DNA of 64,000 bases from JAPULR01 sp963665075 (lineage in GTDB: Bacteria > Chloroflexota > Dehalococcoidia > Lucifugimonadales > GCA-2712585): the NCBI GenBank assembly GCA_963665075.1, contig OY762063.1:682001-746000 (forward strand). The letters are read 5' to 3'. Of the stretch, positions 16,455-24,622 are shown piece after piece. Under the pieces are notes generated by a model. It searched no databases. It was not told where the DNA came from and saw only the letters and a program-made list of their open reading frames with translations. Position 1 is the first letter of the stretch. Each line of letters begins with the position of its first letter. Both the position numbers and the translations under genes were made by a program.

Positions 16455-17129
16455 CTATCTCCTATTCAACGACTGAGCCGCCCGCCTTGCCTCTGTTACG
16501 AATCGTCGTATCTTCTCCGGATCCTTGACGCCATCAGTCTCTACGCCGCTCGAAACGTCCACCCCCCACGGCCTGACTCTCCGAACTGCATGACCAACGT
16601 TTTCCGGCGTCAGACCCCCGGCGAGCAGAAATTCAAAACCCGTTTCAGATAGTTGTGTCGCAACCATCCAGTCAAAGCTCTTTCCCGTGCCTCCTTGAAG
16701 TCCCGGAACCGCTCTGTCCAACGTCGTCAAATGCCCCTGTTTATGCAGCGTCGTCATCCGACGACCCAGCTCTTCCACTTCTTCAGCACTAACTTGTCCT
16801 CCCGGCACGTGGATTGCCTTGAACACAGGCACTGGCGTCTTGGCGCAATACTCCAACGACTCTGCACCGGACAGCTGGACCATGTCTACTCCTGAGTCTC
16901 GGACCGTTGTCTTCAATTCCTCCATAGGCTGATCGGCAAACAGCCCAACCATTTTGGGCGGATTTTCACTGGAAGCCTTCACCGCATTTACGATCCGCCT
17001 GGCTTGTTCCACCGTGATTCTGCGTCGACGGTTACGCACGAATACCAAACCAATGAAGTCCGCCCCGGCTTCCACAGCCGTCAGCGCGTCCTCCACTCGC
17101 CGGACCCCGTCAATCTTCACCTTCAGCAT
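16455..17129 (-). CDS. trpF: Phosphoribosylanthranilate isomerase
   Basis: A 224-residue TIM barrel carrying out the Amadori isomerisation of PRA to CdRP. The first strand reads VKIDGVRRVEDA, where most TrpF proteins have KICG (the catalytic Cys position is Asp here). DFIGLVFVRNRRR, VQLSGAE, LLAGGLTPENV and GVDVSSGVETDGVKD are standard. ATG 17129 overlaps the trpC stop by one base. The changed KICG motif deserves attention, because that Cys acts as the general base. Confidence 0.88.
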   Translation of the reverse strand: MLKVKIDGVRRVEDALTAVEAGADFIGLVFVRNRRRRITVEQARRIVNAVKASSENPPKMVGLFADQPMEELKTTVRDSGVDMVQLSGAESLEYCAKTPVPVFKAIHVPGGQVSAEEVEELGRRMTTLHKQGHLTTLDRAVPGLQGGTGKSFDWMVATQLSETGFEFLLAGGLTPENVGHAVRRVRPWGVDVSSGVETDGVKDPEKIRRFVTEARRAAQSLNRR

Positions 17130-17950
17130 CAAACTGTCCCCGTTCCATCAGCCATTTTGCTAACCTCCCCCAACGCCAGCTCCCGCACCTTCGCCGCCGT
17201 ATCCTCAGCCGTCACCAGCGCCTCCCCCACCAACACCGCGTTGACCCCCAAACCCGCAACCCGCGACACGTGCGCCGCCGTAAATATCCCGCTCTCGCTG
17301 ACGATTATCTTCCCCCGCGGAACCCGACCCGCGAGCCTCTCCGTCACCGACAAATTTGTCTCGAAGGTGTGCAGATTCCTGTTATTGATGCCGATTATCT
17401 CCGCTCCAGCCTCCACCGCCGTCTCCAACTCCCCCTCGTCGTGCACCTCCACCAATGCCTGAATCCACAACTCCCGACACGCCGCCAGCATCTCCGACAA
17501 CTGCAACTTCGACAGAACCGCCGCTATCAGCAACAGCCCGTCCGCGCCGCTGCTCCGCGCCTCATACACCTGGTACGGATCGAATATGAAGTCCTTGCGA
17601 ATGACCGGAACCCGCTGCGGTCCAGCCACCCGAGAAACCGACTCCAAATCCCCCAGCGTCCCCTGAAACCGCGGGTCCGTCAGAACCGAAATCGCCGCCG
17701 CCCCGTTCTCCACGTAGGTCCGCGCCAGCCCCTCCGGGTCGAAATTCTTCGACAGCAGCCCCCGCGACGGCGACGCCTTCTTCACCTCCGCAATCAGACG
17801 CGCCCGGTCCCCCAAAAGCGCGCCCGACAGGTTCAACGGCAGCCCCATCCCCTTCACCCGCGCCTCCAACTCCGACTGCGAAACCCGCCGCTTCTGCTCC
17901 GCAACCTCCCCATTCTTCGCCGAAACTATCTGCTCAAGAATCGTCGCCAT
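17129..17950 (-). CDS. trpC: Indole-3-glycerol phosphate synthase
   Basis: A 273-residue TIM barrel. The VKKASPSRGLL catalytic lysine loop, the RKDFIFDPYQVYEARSSGADGLLLI strand with its catalytic Lys, GINNRNLHTFE, and the phosphate-binding ESGIF and VLVGEALV are all present. It makes indole-3-glycerol phosphate from CdRP. It is tightly packed between trpD (2 nt) and trpF (overlap). Confidence 0.95.
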   Translation of the reverse strand: MATILEQIVSAKNGEVAEQKRRVSQSELEARVKGMGLPLNLSGALLGDRARLIAEVKKASPSRGLLSKNFDPEGLARTYVENGAAAISVLTDPRFQGTLGDLESVSRVAGPQRVPVIRKDFIFDPYQVYEARSSGADGLLLIAAVLSKLQLSEMLAACRELWIQALVEVHDEGELETAVEAGAEIIGINNRNLHTFETNLSVTERLAGRVPRGKIIVSESGIFTAAHVSRVAGLGVNAVLVGEALVTAEDTAAKVRELALGEVSKMADGTGTV

Positions 17951-17952
17951 TT

Positions 17953-18981
17953 CTAACCCTCTGCTTCAAATGCCAACTCCTGACTAAGCTCAACCAACCC
18001 CTCCAACTTCATCAACGCCCGCCCATCGTCTATAACCTGCGCCGCCAACTCAATCCCCTCACCCACACTCTCAACCAGCCCCCCCACCATCAACGCCGCG
18101 CCGCTATTCAGCAACACCACGTCCCGATGCGCGCCCCGTTCCCCCGTTAGTATCCGACGCAACAAAAAAGCGTTGTCCGCCGGCGTCCCGCCCCGAATCG
18201 CCTGCCACGGCGCCCGCTCCAGCCCCAACTCCTGCCCATCCACAACGCTCTCGGAAACCGCCCCGTCCTTCAATTCCCAAACCTGATTCTCCCCACCAAG
18301 CGTCAACTCGTCCGCCCCTTCCGAACTGTGCGCCACCAGGCAGTGCTCCGACCCCATCAGCTTCAACACCTCCGCCATCGTCTCCCCCAACGAAGCCTCC
18401 GCCACCCCCAAAAGCTGCCGCTTCACCCGCGCCGGACTCGTCAACGGCCCCAACACATTGAACACCGTCCGAATCCCCATGTCGCTGCGCACCGGCGCCG
18501 CGTATCTCATCGCCGGATGGAAAGTCCGCGCGAACATGAACCCCATCCCCACCTCGTCGATGCATCGCTCCACCGCCTTCGGCCCCAACTCCAACGCCAC
18601 CCCCAACGCCTCCAGCACGTCCGCGCTCCCACACGACCCCGAAGCGGCCCGGTTTCCGTGCTTCGCCACCTTCAACCCCGCTCCCGCCGCCACGAACCCC
18701 GTCGCCGTCGAAATGTTGAATGTCTTGGCCACGGCTCCCCCCGTCCCGCACGTGTCCACCACCACCCCGCTCGTCGCAACCGGCAGCGCCTTGTCCCGCA
18801 TCACCGACGCCATCCCCGCAATCTCCGCCGCCGTCTCCCCCTTCATCCGCAGCGCCGTCAGGAACGACGCCAACTGCACCGGCGTCGCCTCCCCCTCCAT
18901 TATCTGCGCCATCACCCCCGACGCCTCCCCCATCGAGAGAGACGAACCCCCAATAATCTTCTCCGTACCTTCCCTAATCAT
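17953..18981 (-). CDS. trpD: Anthranilate phosphoribosyltransferase
   Basis: A 342-residue class III phosphoribosyltransferase. The DTCGTGGA PRPP loop, FNISTATGFVAAGAG, KHGNRAASGSCGSADVLEALG and the DELTLGG metal motif are all present. It transfers phosphoribose to anthranilate. Its start overlaps the trpG end by 8 nt; trpG and trpD are separate proteins, not fused. Confidence 0.95.
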   Translation of the reverse strand: MIREGTEKIIGGSSLSMGEASGVMAQIMEGEATPVQLASFLTALRMKGETAAEIAGMASVMRDKALPVATSGVVVDTCGTGGAVAKTFNISTATGFVAAGAGLKVAKHGNRAASGSCGSADVLEALGVALELGPKAVERCIDEVGMGFMFARTFHPAMRYAAPVRSDMGIRTVFNVLGPLTSPARVKRQLLGVAEASLGETMAEVLKLMGSEHCLVAHSSEGADELTLGGENQVWELKDGAVSESVVDGQELGLERAPWQAIRGGTPADNAFLLRRILTGERGAHRDVVLLNSGAALMVGGLVESVGEGIELAAQVIDDGRALMKLEGLVELSQELAFEAEG

Positions 18982-19576
18982 CTTTCTCCCCCATCTCGTG
19001 ATTCCACTCCTCCACCATCCTCAAAAAGTTCCTTAACAAATCATGCCCCACCTTCGTAATTATCGACTCAGGATGAAACTGCACCCCCTCCACCGGCAAG
19101 CTCTTGTGCCGCACCCCCATGATTATCCCGTCCTCCGTCCGCGACGTCACCTCCAGAAACTCAGGCAGACTCTCCGCATTCACCATCAACGAATGATACC
19201 GTATCGCCTCGAACGGATTCGGCAGCCCCTCGTACAACCCCTTCCCGTCGTGATGCACCATCGAAGTCTTCCCGTGCATTATCTCCGGCGCCCGTTCCAC
19301 CACGCCCCCGTATGCGTACCCTATCGTCTGATGCCCCAGACACACCCCCAACACCGGCAGCCTCTCCCCGAACCGCGCCACCACCTCCCCCGAAATCCCC
19401 GCCTCCTTCGGCGTGCACGGCCCCGGCGAGACCACAATCCCCTCCGGCGCCATCGCCTCAATCTCCTCCAGCGTTATCTGGTCGTTCCGCGCCACCTCCA
19501 CCTCCGCGCCCAACTCGCACAAATACTGATACAGGTTATACGTAAAGCTGTCGTAATTATCGATTAGAAGAATCAT
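18974..19576 (-). CDS. trpG: Anthranilate synthase glutamine amidotransferase subunit
   Basis: A 200-residue class I amidotransferase. It starts MILLIDNYDSFTYNLYQYL. The nucleophile Cys is in GVCLGHQTIGYAYGG, and the His/Glu pair is in QFHPESI. It supplies ammonia to TrpE. The ATG at 19576 is one base after the trpE stop. Homologues can double as PabA for folate synthesis. Confidence 0.94.
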   Translation of the reverse strand: MILLIDNYDSFTYNLYQYLCELGAEVEVARNDQITLEEIEAMAPEGIVVSPGPCTPKEAGISGEVVARFGERLPVLGVCLGHQTIGYAYGGVVERAPEIMHGKTSMVHHDGKGLYEGLPNPFEAIRYHSLMVNAESLPEFLEVTSRTEDGIIMGVRHKSLPVEGVQFHPESIITKVGHDLLRNFLRMVEEWNHEMGEKDD

Positions 19577-19577
19577 C

Positions 19578-21035
19578 TCAGCCCGTCCTTCCTTCCGCCC
19601 GGTCAATCGCCCTGAAAAGCGCGCCCGCCTTATGTAAAGTTTCCTCGTACTCGTCCCGCGCGACGCTGTCCGAAACGATGCCTCCCCCCGCCTGCACGTA
19701 CATCGTCCCGTCCTTGTAAATCCCCGTCCGCAGCACCAGCGCCGTGTCCATGTTCCCCGAATAGCTGAAGTACCCCACCGCGCCGCCGTAAGGCCCCCGC
19801 ATCTCCCCCTCCACCTCCGCGATTATCTCCATCGCCCGGATCTTCGGCGCCCCCGAAACCGTCCCCGCCGGGAAGCACGCCCGCAGCGCGTCATACGCCG
19901 TCATCTCCGGCTTCAACCGCCCCTCCACGTGCGAAACCAGATGCATCACGTGCGAGAACCGCTCCACGTCCATCAGCTGCGTCACCTTCACCGTCCCCGG
20001 CTCGCTCACCCGCCCGATGTCGTTCCGCCCCAAATCCACCAACATGATGTGCTCCGCCCGCTGCTTGATGCTGCTCCGAAGCTCCTCCTCCCACGCCGCG
20101 TCCTCCTCCGGCGTCGCCCCCCTTGGCCGCGTTCCCGCGATTGGATGCGTCGCCACGACCCCGTCCTCCACCTGCGCCACCGTCTCTATCGCCGCCCCGA
20201 CGATATGGAAATCGTCCATCTCAAGGAAGTACATATATGGAGAAGGATTCACGCTCCTCAACGCCCGATAAATCGCGAAGGGCGCCGCCTCAGTCCGACG
20301 GCTGAACCTCTGCGAGTTCACCACCTGGATGCAGTCCCCCGCGTAGATGTATTCGATGCACTTGCCGATGACTTCCTCGTACTCCTCCAACGTGAAGTTC
20401 GACGAGAATGACCCGCTCCCCTGAGACGACGCAAGCGCGTCCAACGGCCTCGTCGGCGCCGAAAGCGGTCGCCCCAGCCGCTCCACCAGCCGGTCAATCT
20501 TCGCCGTCGCCTCCGCGTATGACGACTCCACGTCCCCATCCAGACGCACGTGGCTCACCACCTTGATGTCGTGCCGAAGATGGTCGAACACCAACATAGT
20601 GTCCGCGAACATGAACACCGATTCCGGCAAGCCCTGGGGATCCTTGGGCATCATCGGCACCCGCGGCTCGAAGTAGCTGACCGTGTCGTATGCCAGATAC
20701 CCCACGCCCCCGCCGTGAAAGCGCGGCAAGTCCGGCGTCGGAACCAGCTTGTATCGGCCCATCTCCTCCTCCACAGGAACCAGCGGGTCCACCCGTCCCT
20801 CCGGCTGTCCCGGCCCCGTCTTCACCACCTTGTAAGGTTCAGTTCCGATGAAGCTGTACCTCGCAATCCGCTCCCCGCCCTCCACCGACTCCAGCAGGAA
20901 CGAATAAGGCGGCCTCGCCACCTTCAAATACGCCGAAACCGGCGTCTCCAGGTCCGCCTGCACAGCCCGAAATATCGGGACCAGGTTCCCCCGGCCCGCC
21001 ATCCCCTTTACCTCTTCCAACGACGGATAATACAT
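19578..21035 (-). CDS. trpE: Anthranilate synthase component I
   Basis: A 485-residue chorismate-using enzyme. The N-terminal regulatory part contains SFLLESVEGGERIARYSFIG, with the LLES motif of the tryptophan feedback site. The catalytic part has NPSPYMYFLEMDDFHIVGA, HPIAGTRPRG, DLGRNDIGRV and GAPKIRAMEII. A purine-rich Shine-Dalgarno (AAGGAGAGG) precedes the ATG. It is first in the biosynthetic cluster, separated from trpS by nearly 800 bases of repeats. Confidence 0.96.
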   Translation of the reverse strand: MYYPSLEEVKGMAGRGNLVPIFRAVQADLETPVSAYLKVARPPYSFLLESVEGGERIARYSFIGTEPYKVVKTGPGQPEGRVDPLVPVEEEMGRYKLVPTPDLPRFHGGGVGYLAYDTVSYFEPRVPMMPKDPQGLPESVFMFADTMLVFDHLRHDIKVVSHVRLDGDVESSYAEATAKIDRLVERLGRPLSAPTRPLDALASSQGSGSFSSNFTLEEYEEVIGKCIEYIYAGDCIQVVNSQRFSRRTEAAPFAIYRALRSVNPSPYMYFLEMDDFHIVGAAIETVAQVEDGVVATHPIAGTRPRGATPEEDAAWEEELRSSIKQRAEHIMLVDLGRNDIGRVSEPGTVKVTQLMDVERFSHVMHLVSHVEGRLKPEMTAYDALRACFPAGTVSGAPKIRAMEIIAEVEGEMRGPYGGAVGYFSYSGNMDTALVLRTGIYKDGTMYVQAGGGIVSDSVARDEYEETLHKAGALFRAIDRAEGRTG

Positions 21036-21053
21036 CCCTCTATCCTCTCCTTA

Positions 21054-21823
21054 CCTTTTCCATATTATTCCCCGCTCACCCTGAGCTTGTCGAAGGGTCG
21101 AGCGTCCCCTTCTCCTCCCTTCTCCCTAACACCCACACTCGTCATTCCCGCCACCCCTTCCGTCATTCCCGCCCCCTTCCGTCATTCCCGCGCAGGCGGG
21201 AATCCATCCCCTCTTTCCCCCTCTTCTCCATCTGAATCTCCTTTTTCCCGCGAAAGCGGGAATCCATCTTCCCCCTTCTCCCCAAAACCCACTTCTTCAT
21301 TCCCGCCCCCTACTCCGTCATTCCCACCCCCCTTTCGTCATTCCCGCGCAGGCGGGAATCCATCTTCCCCCTTCTCCCTAAAACCCACTTCGTCATTCCC
21401 ACCCCCTTCCGTCATTCCCGCGCAGGCGGGAATCCATCTTCCCCCTTCTCCCTAAAACCCACTTCGTCATTCCCACCCCCTTCCGTCATTCCCGCGCAGG
21501 CGGGAATCCATCTTCCCCCTTCTCCCTAAAACCCACTTCGTCATTCCCACCCCCCACTCGTCATTCCCGCGCAGGCGGGAATCCATCCCCTCTTTCCCCC
21601 TCTTCTCCATCTGAATCTCCTTTTCCCGCGAAAGCGGGAATCCATCTTCCCCCTTCTCCCCAAAACCCACTTCGTCATTCCCGCCCCCTACTCCGTCATT
21701 CCCACCCCACTTTCGTCATTCCCGCGCAGGCGGGAATCCATCTTCCCCCTTCTCCCTAAAACCCACTTCGTCATTCCCACCCCCCACTTCGTCATTCCCG
21801 CGCAGGCGGGAATCCATCCCCTC
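21054..21823. repeat. Tandem palindromic repeat block between trpS and trpE
   Basis: No gene in about 790 nt. Copies of CATTCCCGCGCAGGCGGGAAT recur. Four are in tandem with a ~74-nt period (21346, 21420, 21494, 21569). A ~130-nt stretch starting at about 21210 is duplicated 379 nt downstream (about 21590). A CCCTGAGCTTGTCGAAGGG motif is at about 21079. The plus strand is strongly C/T-rich. Confidence 0.9.
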
Positions 21824-21826
21824 CCC

Positions 21827-22840
21827 CTACTCCCCCGCAATCACCAACCCCATCCGCCGCTTCACCTCCCCCACCTTCCGCTCCGACACCGACGCCGCCT
21901 GCTCCGCCCCCCGCGCCAACATCCTCTCCAACTCCCCCACGTCGCCCATCAACTCATAATACCGCTCCCGAATCGGACGCAACTCCTCAACCACCACCTC
22001 CGCCACCCGCGCCTTCAAGTCCCCGTACCCCCGCGCCGACGCGAAATCCCCCTCGCACTCCTCCACCGTCCGCCCCGTTATCGCCTTGTATATCCCCAAC
22101 AGATTATTCACCCCCGCCTTCGCCGGTTCCTCCGAAAACCTGATCTCCCTCCCCGAATCCGTCACCGCCCGACGTATCGACCGCGCAATCTCCTTCGGCT
22201 CGTCCAGAAGATTCACCGCGTGCCCCCGGATATGCGCCGAACTCTTCGACATCTTCACCATCGGCTCGTCCAACCCCATCACCCGCGCCCCCACCTCCGG
22301 AATCACCGCCTCCGGCACCACAAACGTCTCCCCGTACAGATGGTTGAACCTCTGCGCGATGTCCCGCGTAAGCTCCACGTGCTGACGCTGGTCGTCCCCT
22401 ACCGGCACCTCGTGAGCGTCATACAACAAAATGTCCGCCGCCATCAGCACCGGATAATCCAGCAGCCCCGTCGACACGCTCTCCTGACGCTGCACCTTGT
22501 CCTTGTACTGCGTCATCCGCTCCAGCCACCCCAGCGGCGTCACGCAATTCAGCAGCCAGCACCCCTCGGCGTGGGCCGTCACGTGACTCTGGACGAAGAC
22601 GGTGCATTGCTCCGGGTCCAGCCCCGCGGCGAACAGCATCGCCGCCAGCGACCGCGTCTCCTGACGCAACTCCCCCGGGTCCTGATGCACCGTGATGGCG
22701 TGAAGGTCCACGATGCAGAAGAAATTCTCCTTCTCCGCCTGACGCGCAGCCCACCCCTTAATCGCCCCCAGATAATTCCCCAACTGCACCGACCCCGAAG
22801 GCTGAATCCCGCTGAACACCCGACGCTTCCCGCGCCCCAT
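21827..22840 (-). CDS. trpS: Tryptophanyl-tRNA synthetase
   Basis: A 337-residue class I aminoacyl-tRNA synthetase. The HIGH equivalent is in SGIQPSGSVQLGNYLGAI, and the KMSKS motif is intact (PMVKMSKSSAHI). LYDAHEVPVGDDQRQHVELTRDIAQRFN is typical of TrpS. ATG 22840 is chosen from the GKRRVFSGIQPSG start; an ATG six codons upstream is possible. It lies downstream of a tryptophan T-box leader and upstream of trpE, so synthesis and charging of tryptophan are likely co-regulated. Confidence 0.95.
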   Translation of the reverse strand: MGRGKRRVFSGIQPSGSVQLGNYLGAIKGWAARQAEKENFFCIVDLHAITVHQDPGELRQETRSLAAMLFAAGLDPEQCTVFVQSHVTAHAEGCWLLNCVTPLGWLERMTQYKDKVQRQESVSTGLLDYPVLMAADILLYDAHEVPVGDDQRQHVELTRDIAQRFNHLYGETFVVPEAVIPEVGARVMGLDEPMVKMSKSSAHIRGHAVNLLDEPKEIARSIRRAVTDSGREIRFSEEPAKAGVNNLLGIYKAITGRTVEECEGDFASARGYGDLKARVAEVVVEELRPIRERYYELMGDVGELERMLARGAEQAASVSERKVGEVKRRMGLVIAGE

Positions 22841-22905
22841 AACCTCTTCTCCCTCCATAACTCCAAAACCTCCCTTTCATACTCAACCTCCCCCTCCACT
22901 TAATC

Positions 22906-23505
22906 CTTCCCCCTTCTACTACTCCCGTCATTCCCGCGTAGGCTACTCCCGTCATTCCCGCGTAGGCGGGAATCCATCCCCTTCTTCTCCCTTCCCTCCT
23001 CCTCTTTTTCCCGCGAAAGCCGGAATCCATCCCCCCTTATCCCTTCCCCCTTCTACTAATCCCGTCATTCCCGCGAAGGCGGGAATCCATCCCCCCTTAT
23101 CCCTTCCCCCTTCTACTAATCCCGTCATTCCCGCGAAGGCGGGAATCCACCCCCTTCTTATCCCTTCCCCCTTCTACTAACCCCGTCATTCCCGCGTAGG
23201 CGGGAATCCACCGCACCCCACGACCAATCCGTGGAGGCGTCCCTTGTGGGCGCCCATCCCCTCTTCTCCCTTCCCCCTTCACGGGGGAAGGCTAGGATGG
23301 GGGTGGCTCCCCCGCTCACCCTGACACCCCTATACCCTCCGCTCACCCTGAGCCTGTCGAAGGGTCGAGTGCCCTCGTCATTCCCGCGTAGGCGGGAATC
23401 CATCGCACCCCACAACCAATCCGTGGAGGCGTCCCTTGTGGGCGCCCATCCCTTCTTCTCCCTTCCCCCTTCACGGGGGAAGGCTAGGATGGGGGCGCCT
23501 CCCCA
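22906..23505. repeat. Palindromic repeats between the T-box and trpS
   Basis: No gene in about 600 nt. It holds about six ATTCCCGCG-type palindromes (about 22943, 23007, 23064, 23124, 23185 and 23378), a CCCTGAGCCTGTCGAAGGG motif (about 23343) and two copies of a 65-70 nt segment running from AATCCGTGGAGGCGTCCC through a CCTTCCCCC/GGGGGAAGG hairpin (about 23225 and 23417). On the minus strand it forms a long untranslated spacer inside the trpS leader. Confidence 0.85.
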
Positions 23506-23511
23506 CAAAAC

Positions 23512-23812
23512 AAAAAAACCCCGCCTCAAAGGGACGGGGCAAAACCGCGGTGCCACCCTAATTTCCCGAAAATCCGGGACTCTCAATCACGCCCCGACTA
23601 ATCAGGACGCAAAGGCTGTAACGGGCCCACCCGATGGCTGGTGGGAGCCTCAAACCGCTCCGCATGCCAACGAAACGACCTCAAGCTCCGATGGGGTCCA
23701 TTCACTCCTCCGCCCTTGGCGCCGGCTTCCACCTACCCCGGCTCTCTAGGCCCGGCCTGAGGGTTACTACTCCCCAACCAACCCTTACATATTCAATTTC
23801 ACCTTCAATTTC
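23512..23812 (-). promoter_or_regulatory. Tryptophan-specific T-box leader with terminator
   Basis: Minus-strand tRNA-sensing leader. Stem I elements are visible in order: GGGGAGTAGTAACCC, GAGAGCCGGGG, GGTGGAAGCCGGC, then the specifier region GAATGGACCCC with the codon TGG (23698-23700), that is, Trp. The antiterminator T-box AGGGTGGCACCGCGG is at 23545-23559. It is followed by an intrinsic terminator (CCCCGTC...GGCGGGG and seven T) at 23512-23540. Uncharged tRNA-Trp should favour read-through into trpS and perhaps trpEGDCFB. The coding start is about 670 nt downstream, unusually far. Confidence 0.93.
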
Positions 23813-23819
23813 ACCCCAA

Positions 23820-23849
23820 AGTCTATTCCCACCCCTCCCCCCCTGTCAA
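23820..23849 (-). promoter_or_regulatory. Promoter of the T-box leader
   Basis: Minus strand: TTGACA (23844-23849), an 18-nt spacer and TAGACT (23820-23825). The transcript would start near 23812, just before T-box stem I. Confidence 0.6.
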
Positions 23850-23914
23850 CCACCCAATACACATCGCGACGCTCACATCTTACTCTCAAACTCACTGCAC
23901 CCAATCAAAAAGAA

Positions 23915-23959
23915 TTGACGAATAGTATGTCGTATGTTATTCTTTGCATATAACATACG
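23915..23959 (+). promoter_or_regulatory. Promoter overlapped by an inverted repeat (putative operator)
   Basis: TTGACG (23915-23920), a 17-nt spacer and TATTCT (23938-23943) form a sigma70-like promoter. CGTATGTTAT (23931-23940) and its exact inverse ATAACATACG (23950-23959) flank a 9-nt spacer and cover the -10 and start site, the placement expected of a repressor operator. The downstream product begins with a ribbon-helix-helix-like segment, so autoregulation is plausible. Confidence 0.55.
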
Positions 23960-23973
23960 AATGGAGCACAGAA

Positions 23974-24594
23974 TTGCGGATAGGAATCAACGTCCCGAAT
24001 GGACTCTTGCAACAGGTGAAGAAGATAAGGCCCAAGGTAAATGTGTCCCAAGTCTGTAGAGAAGCCCTGGGCAACCGCGTTACGGTCGCACAGATGGCAA
24101 CAGCACAGGTGCAGGACGATGGAATGGCCGAAGAAGTTGAGAGACTTCACGAATCGGCGACCAAACCTGTTATAGAACCTGACTGGGTGAGCCTTGCCCT
24201 AGACGACGCACGGGATTGGGTAAGAGGCATTACTCGAGAGGGTTGGGATTACTTCATTCATCAGTGCGATGTTCTGAAAAGACAAGGGCGAGATGAAATG
24301 GTAATGATGGACTTATGGTCAATGGAGCATGGCGCTAAGGGATTTTGGCACCACTACCAAGCGAATGAAGATTGGGTCCTGAACCAACTTGAGATTCAGT
24401 TCGAGACTGGCGTTAGTGTCAACCTGATTGAGACGGTCAAGGAGAAGTACGGACGTGCGTGGCTAAGCTATGTGCTAGAAGTACGTCGCCTGCTAGAGAA
24501 ACGCCGAAAAGGCGAATACGACAAAATCATGGCTGAACGAGCGGCTGCTCTCAAGGCCCGACCAGCCCCAGAGTTGCCCCACCAATTGCTTTAA
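23974..24594 (+). CDS. Hypothetical protein with RHH-like N-terminus
   Basis: About 206 residues. The TTG start at 23974 is chosen because GGAG (23963-23966) lies 7 nt upstream and the protein then begins RIGINVPNGLLQQVKKI, a strand-plus-helix pattern like ribbon-helix-helix DNA-binding proteins, followed by VNVSQVCREAL. The middle has DWVSLALDDARDWVRGI, and the C-terminal part is helical and basic (VRRLLEKRRKGEYDKIMAERAAALKARP). I do not recognise the family. It is lower in GC than the core genes and follows a promoter covered by a palindrome. It may be an orphan regulator or an antitoxin-like protein. Confidence 0.65.
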   Translation: MRIGINVPNGLLQQVKKIRPKVNVSQVCREALGNRVTVAQMATAQVQDDGMAEEVERLHESATKPVIEPDWVSLALDDARDWVRGITREGWDYFIHQCDVLKRQGRDEMVMMDLWSMEHGAKGFWHHYQANEDWVLNQLEIQFETGVSVNLIETVKEKYGRAWLSYVLEVRRLLEKRRKGEYDKIMAERAAALKARPAPELPHQLL

Positions 24595-24622
24595 GATACC
24601 CATACCGACGCCAATACCTGTA

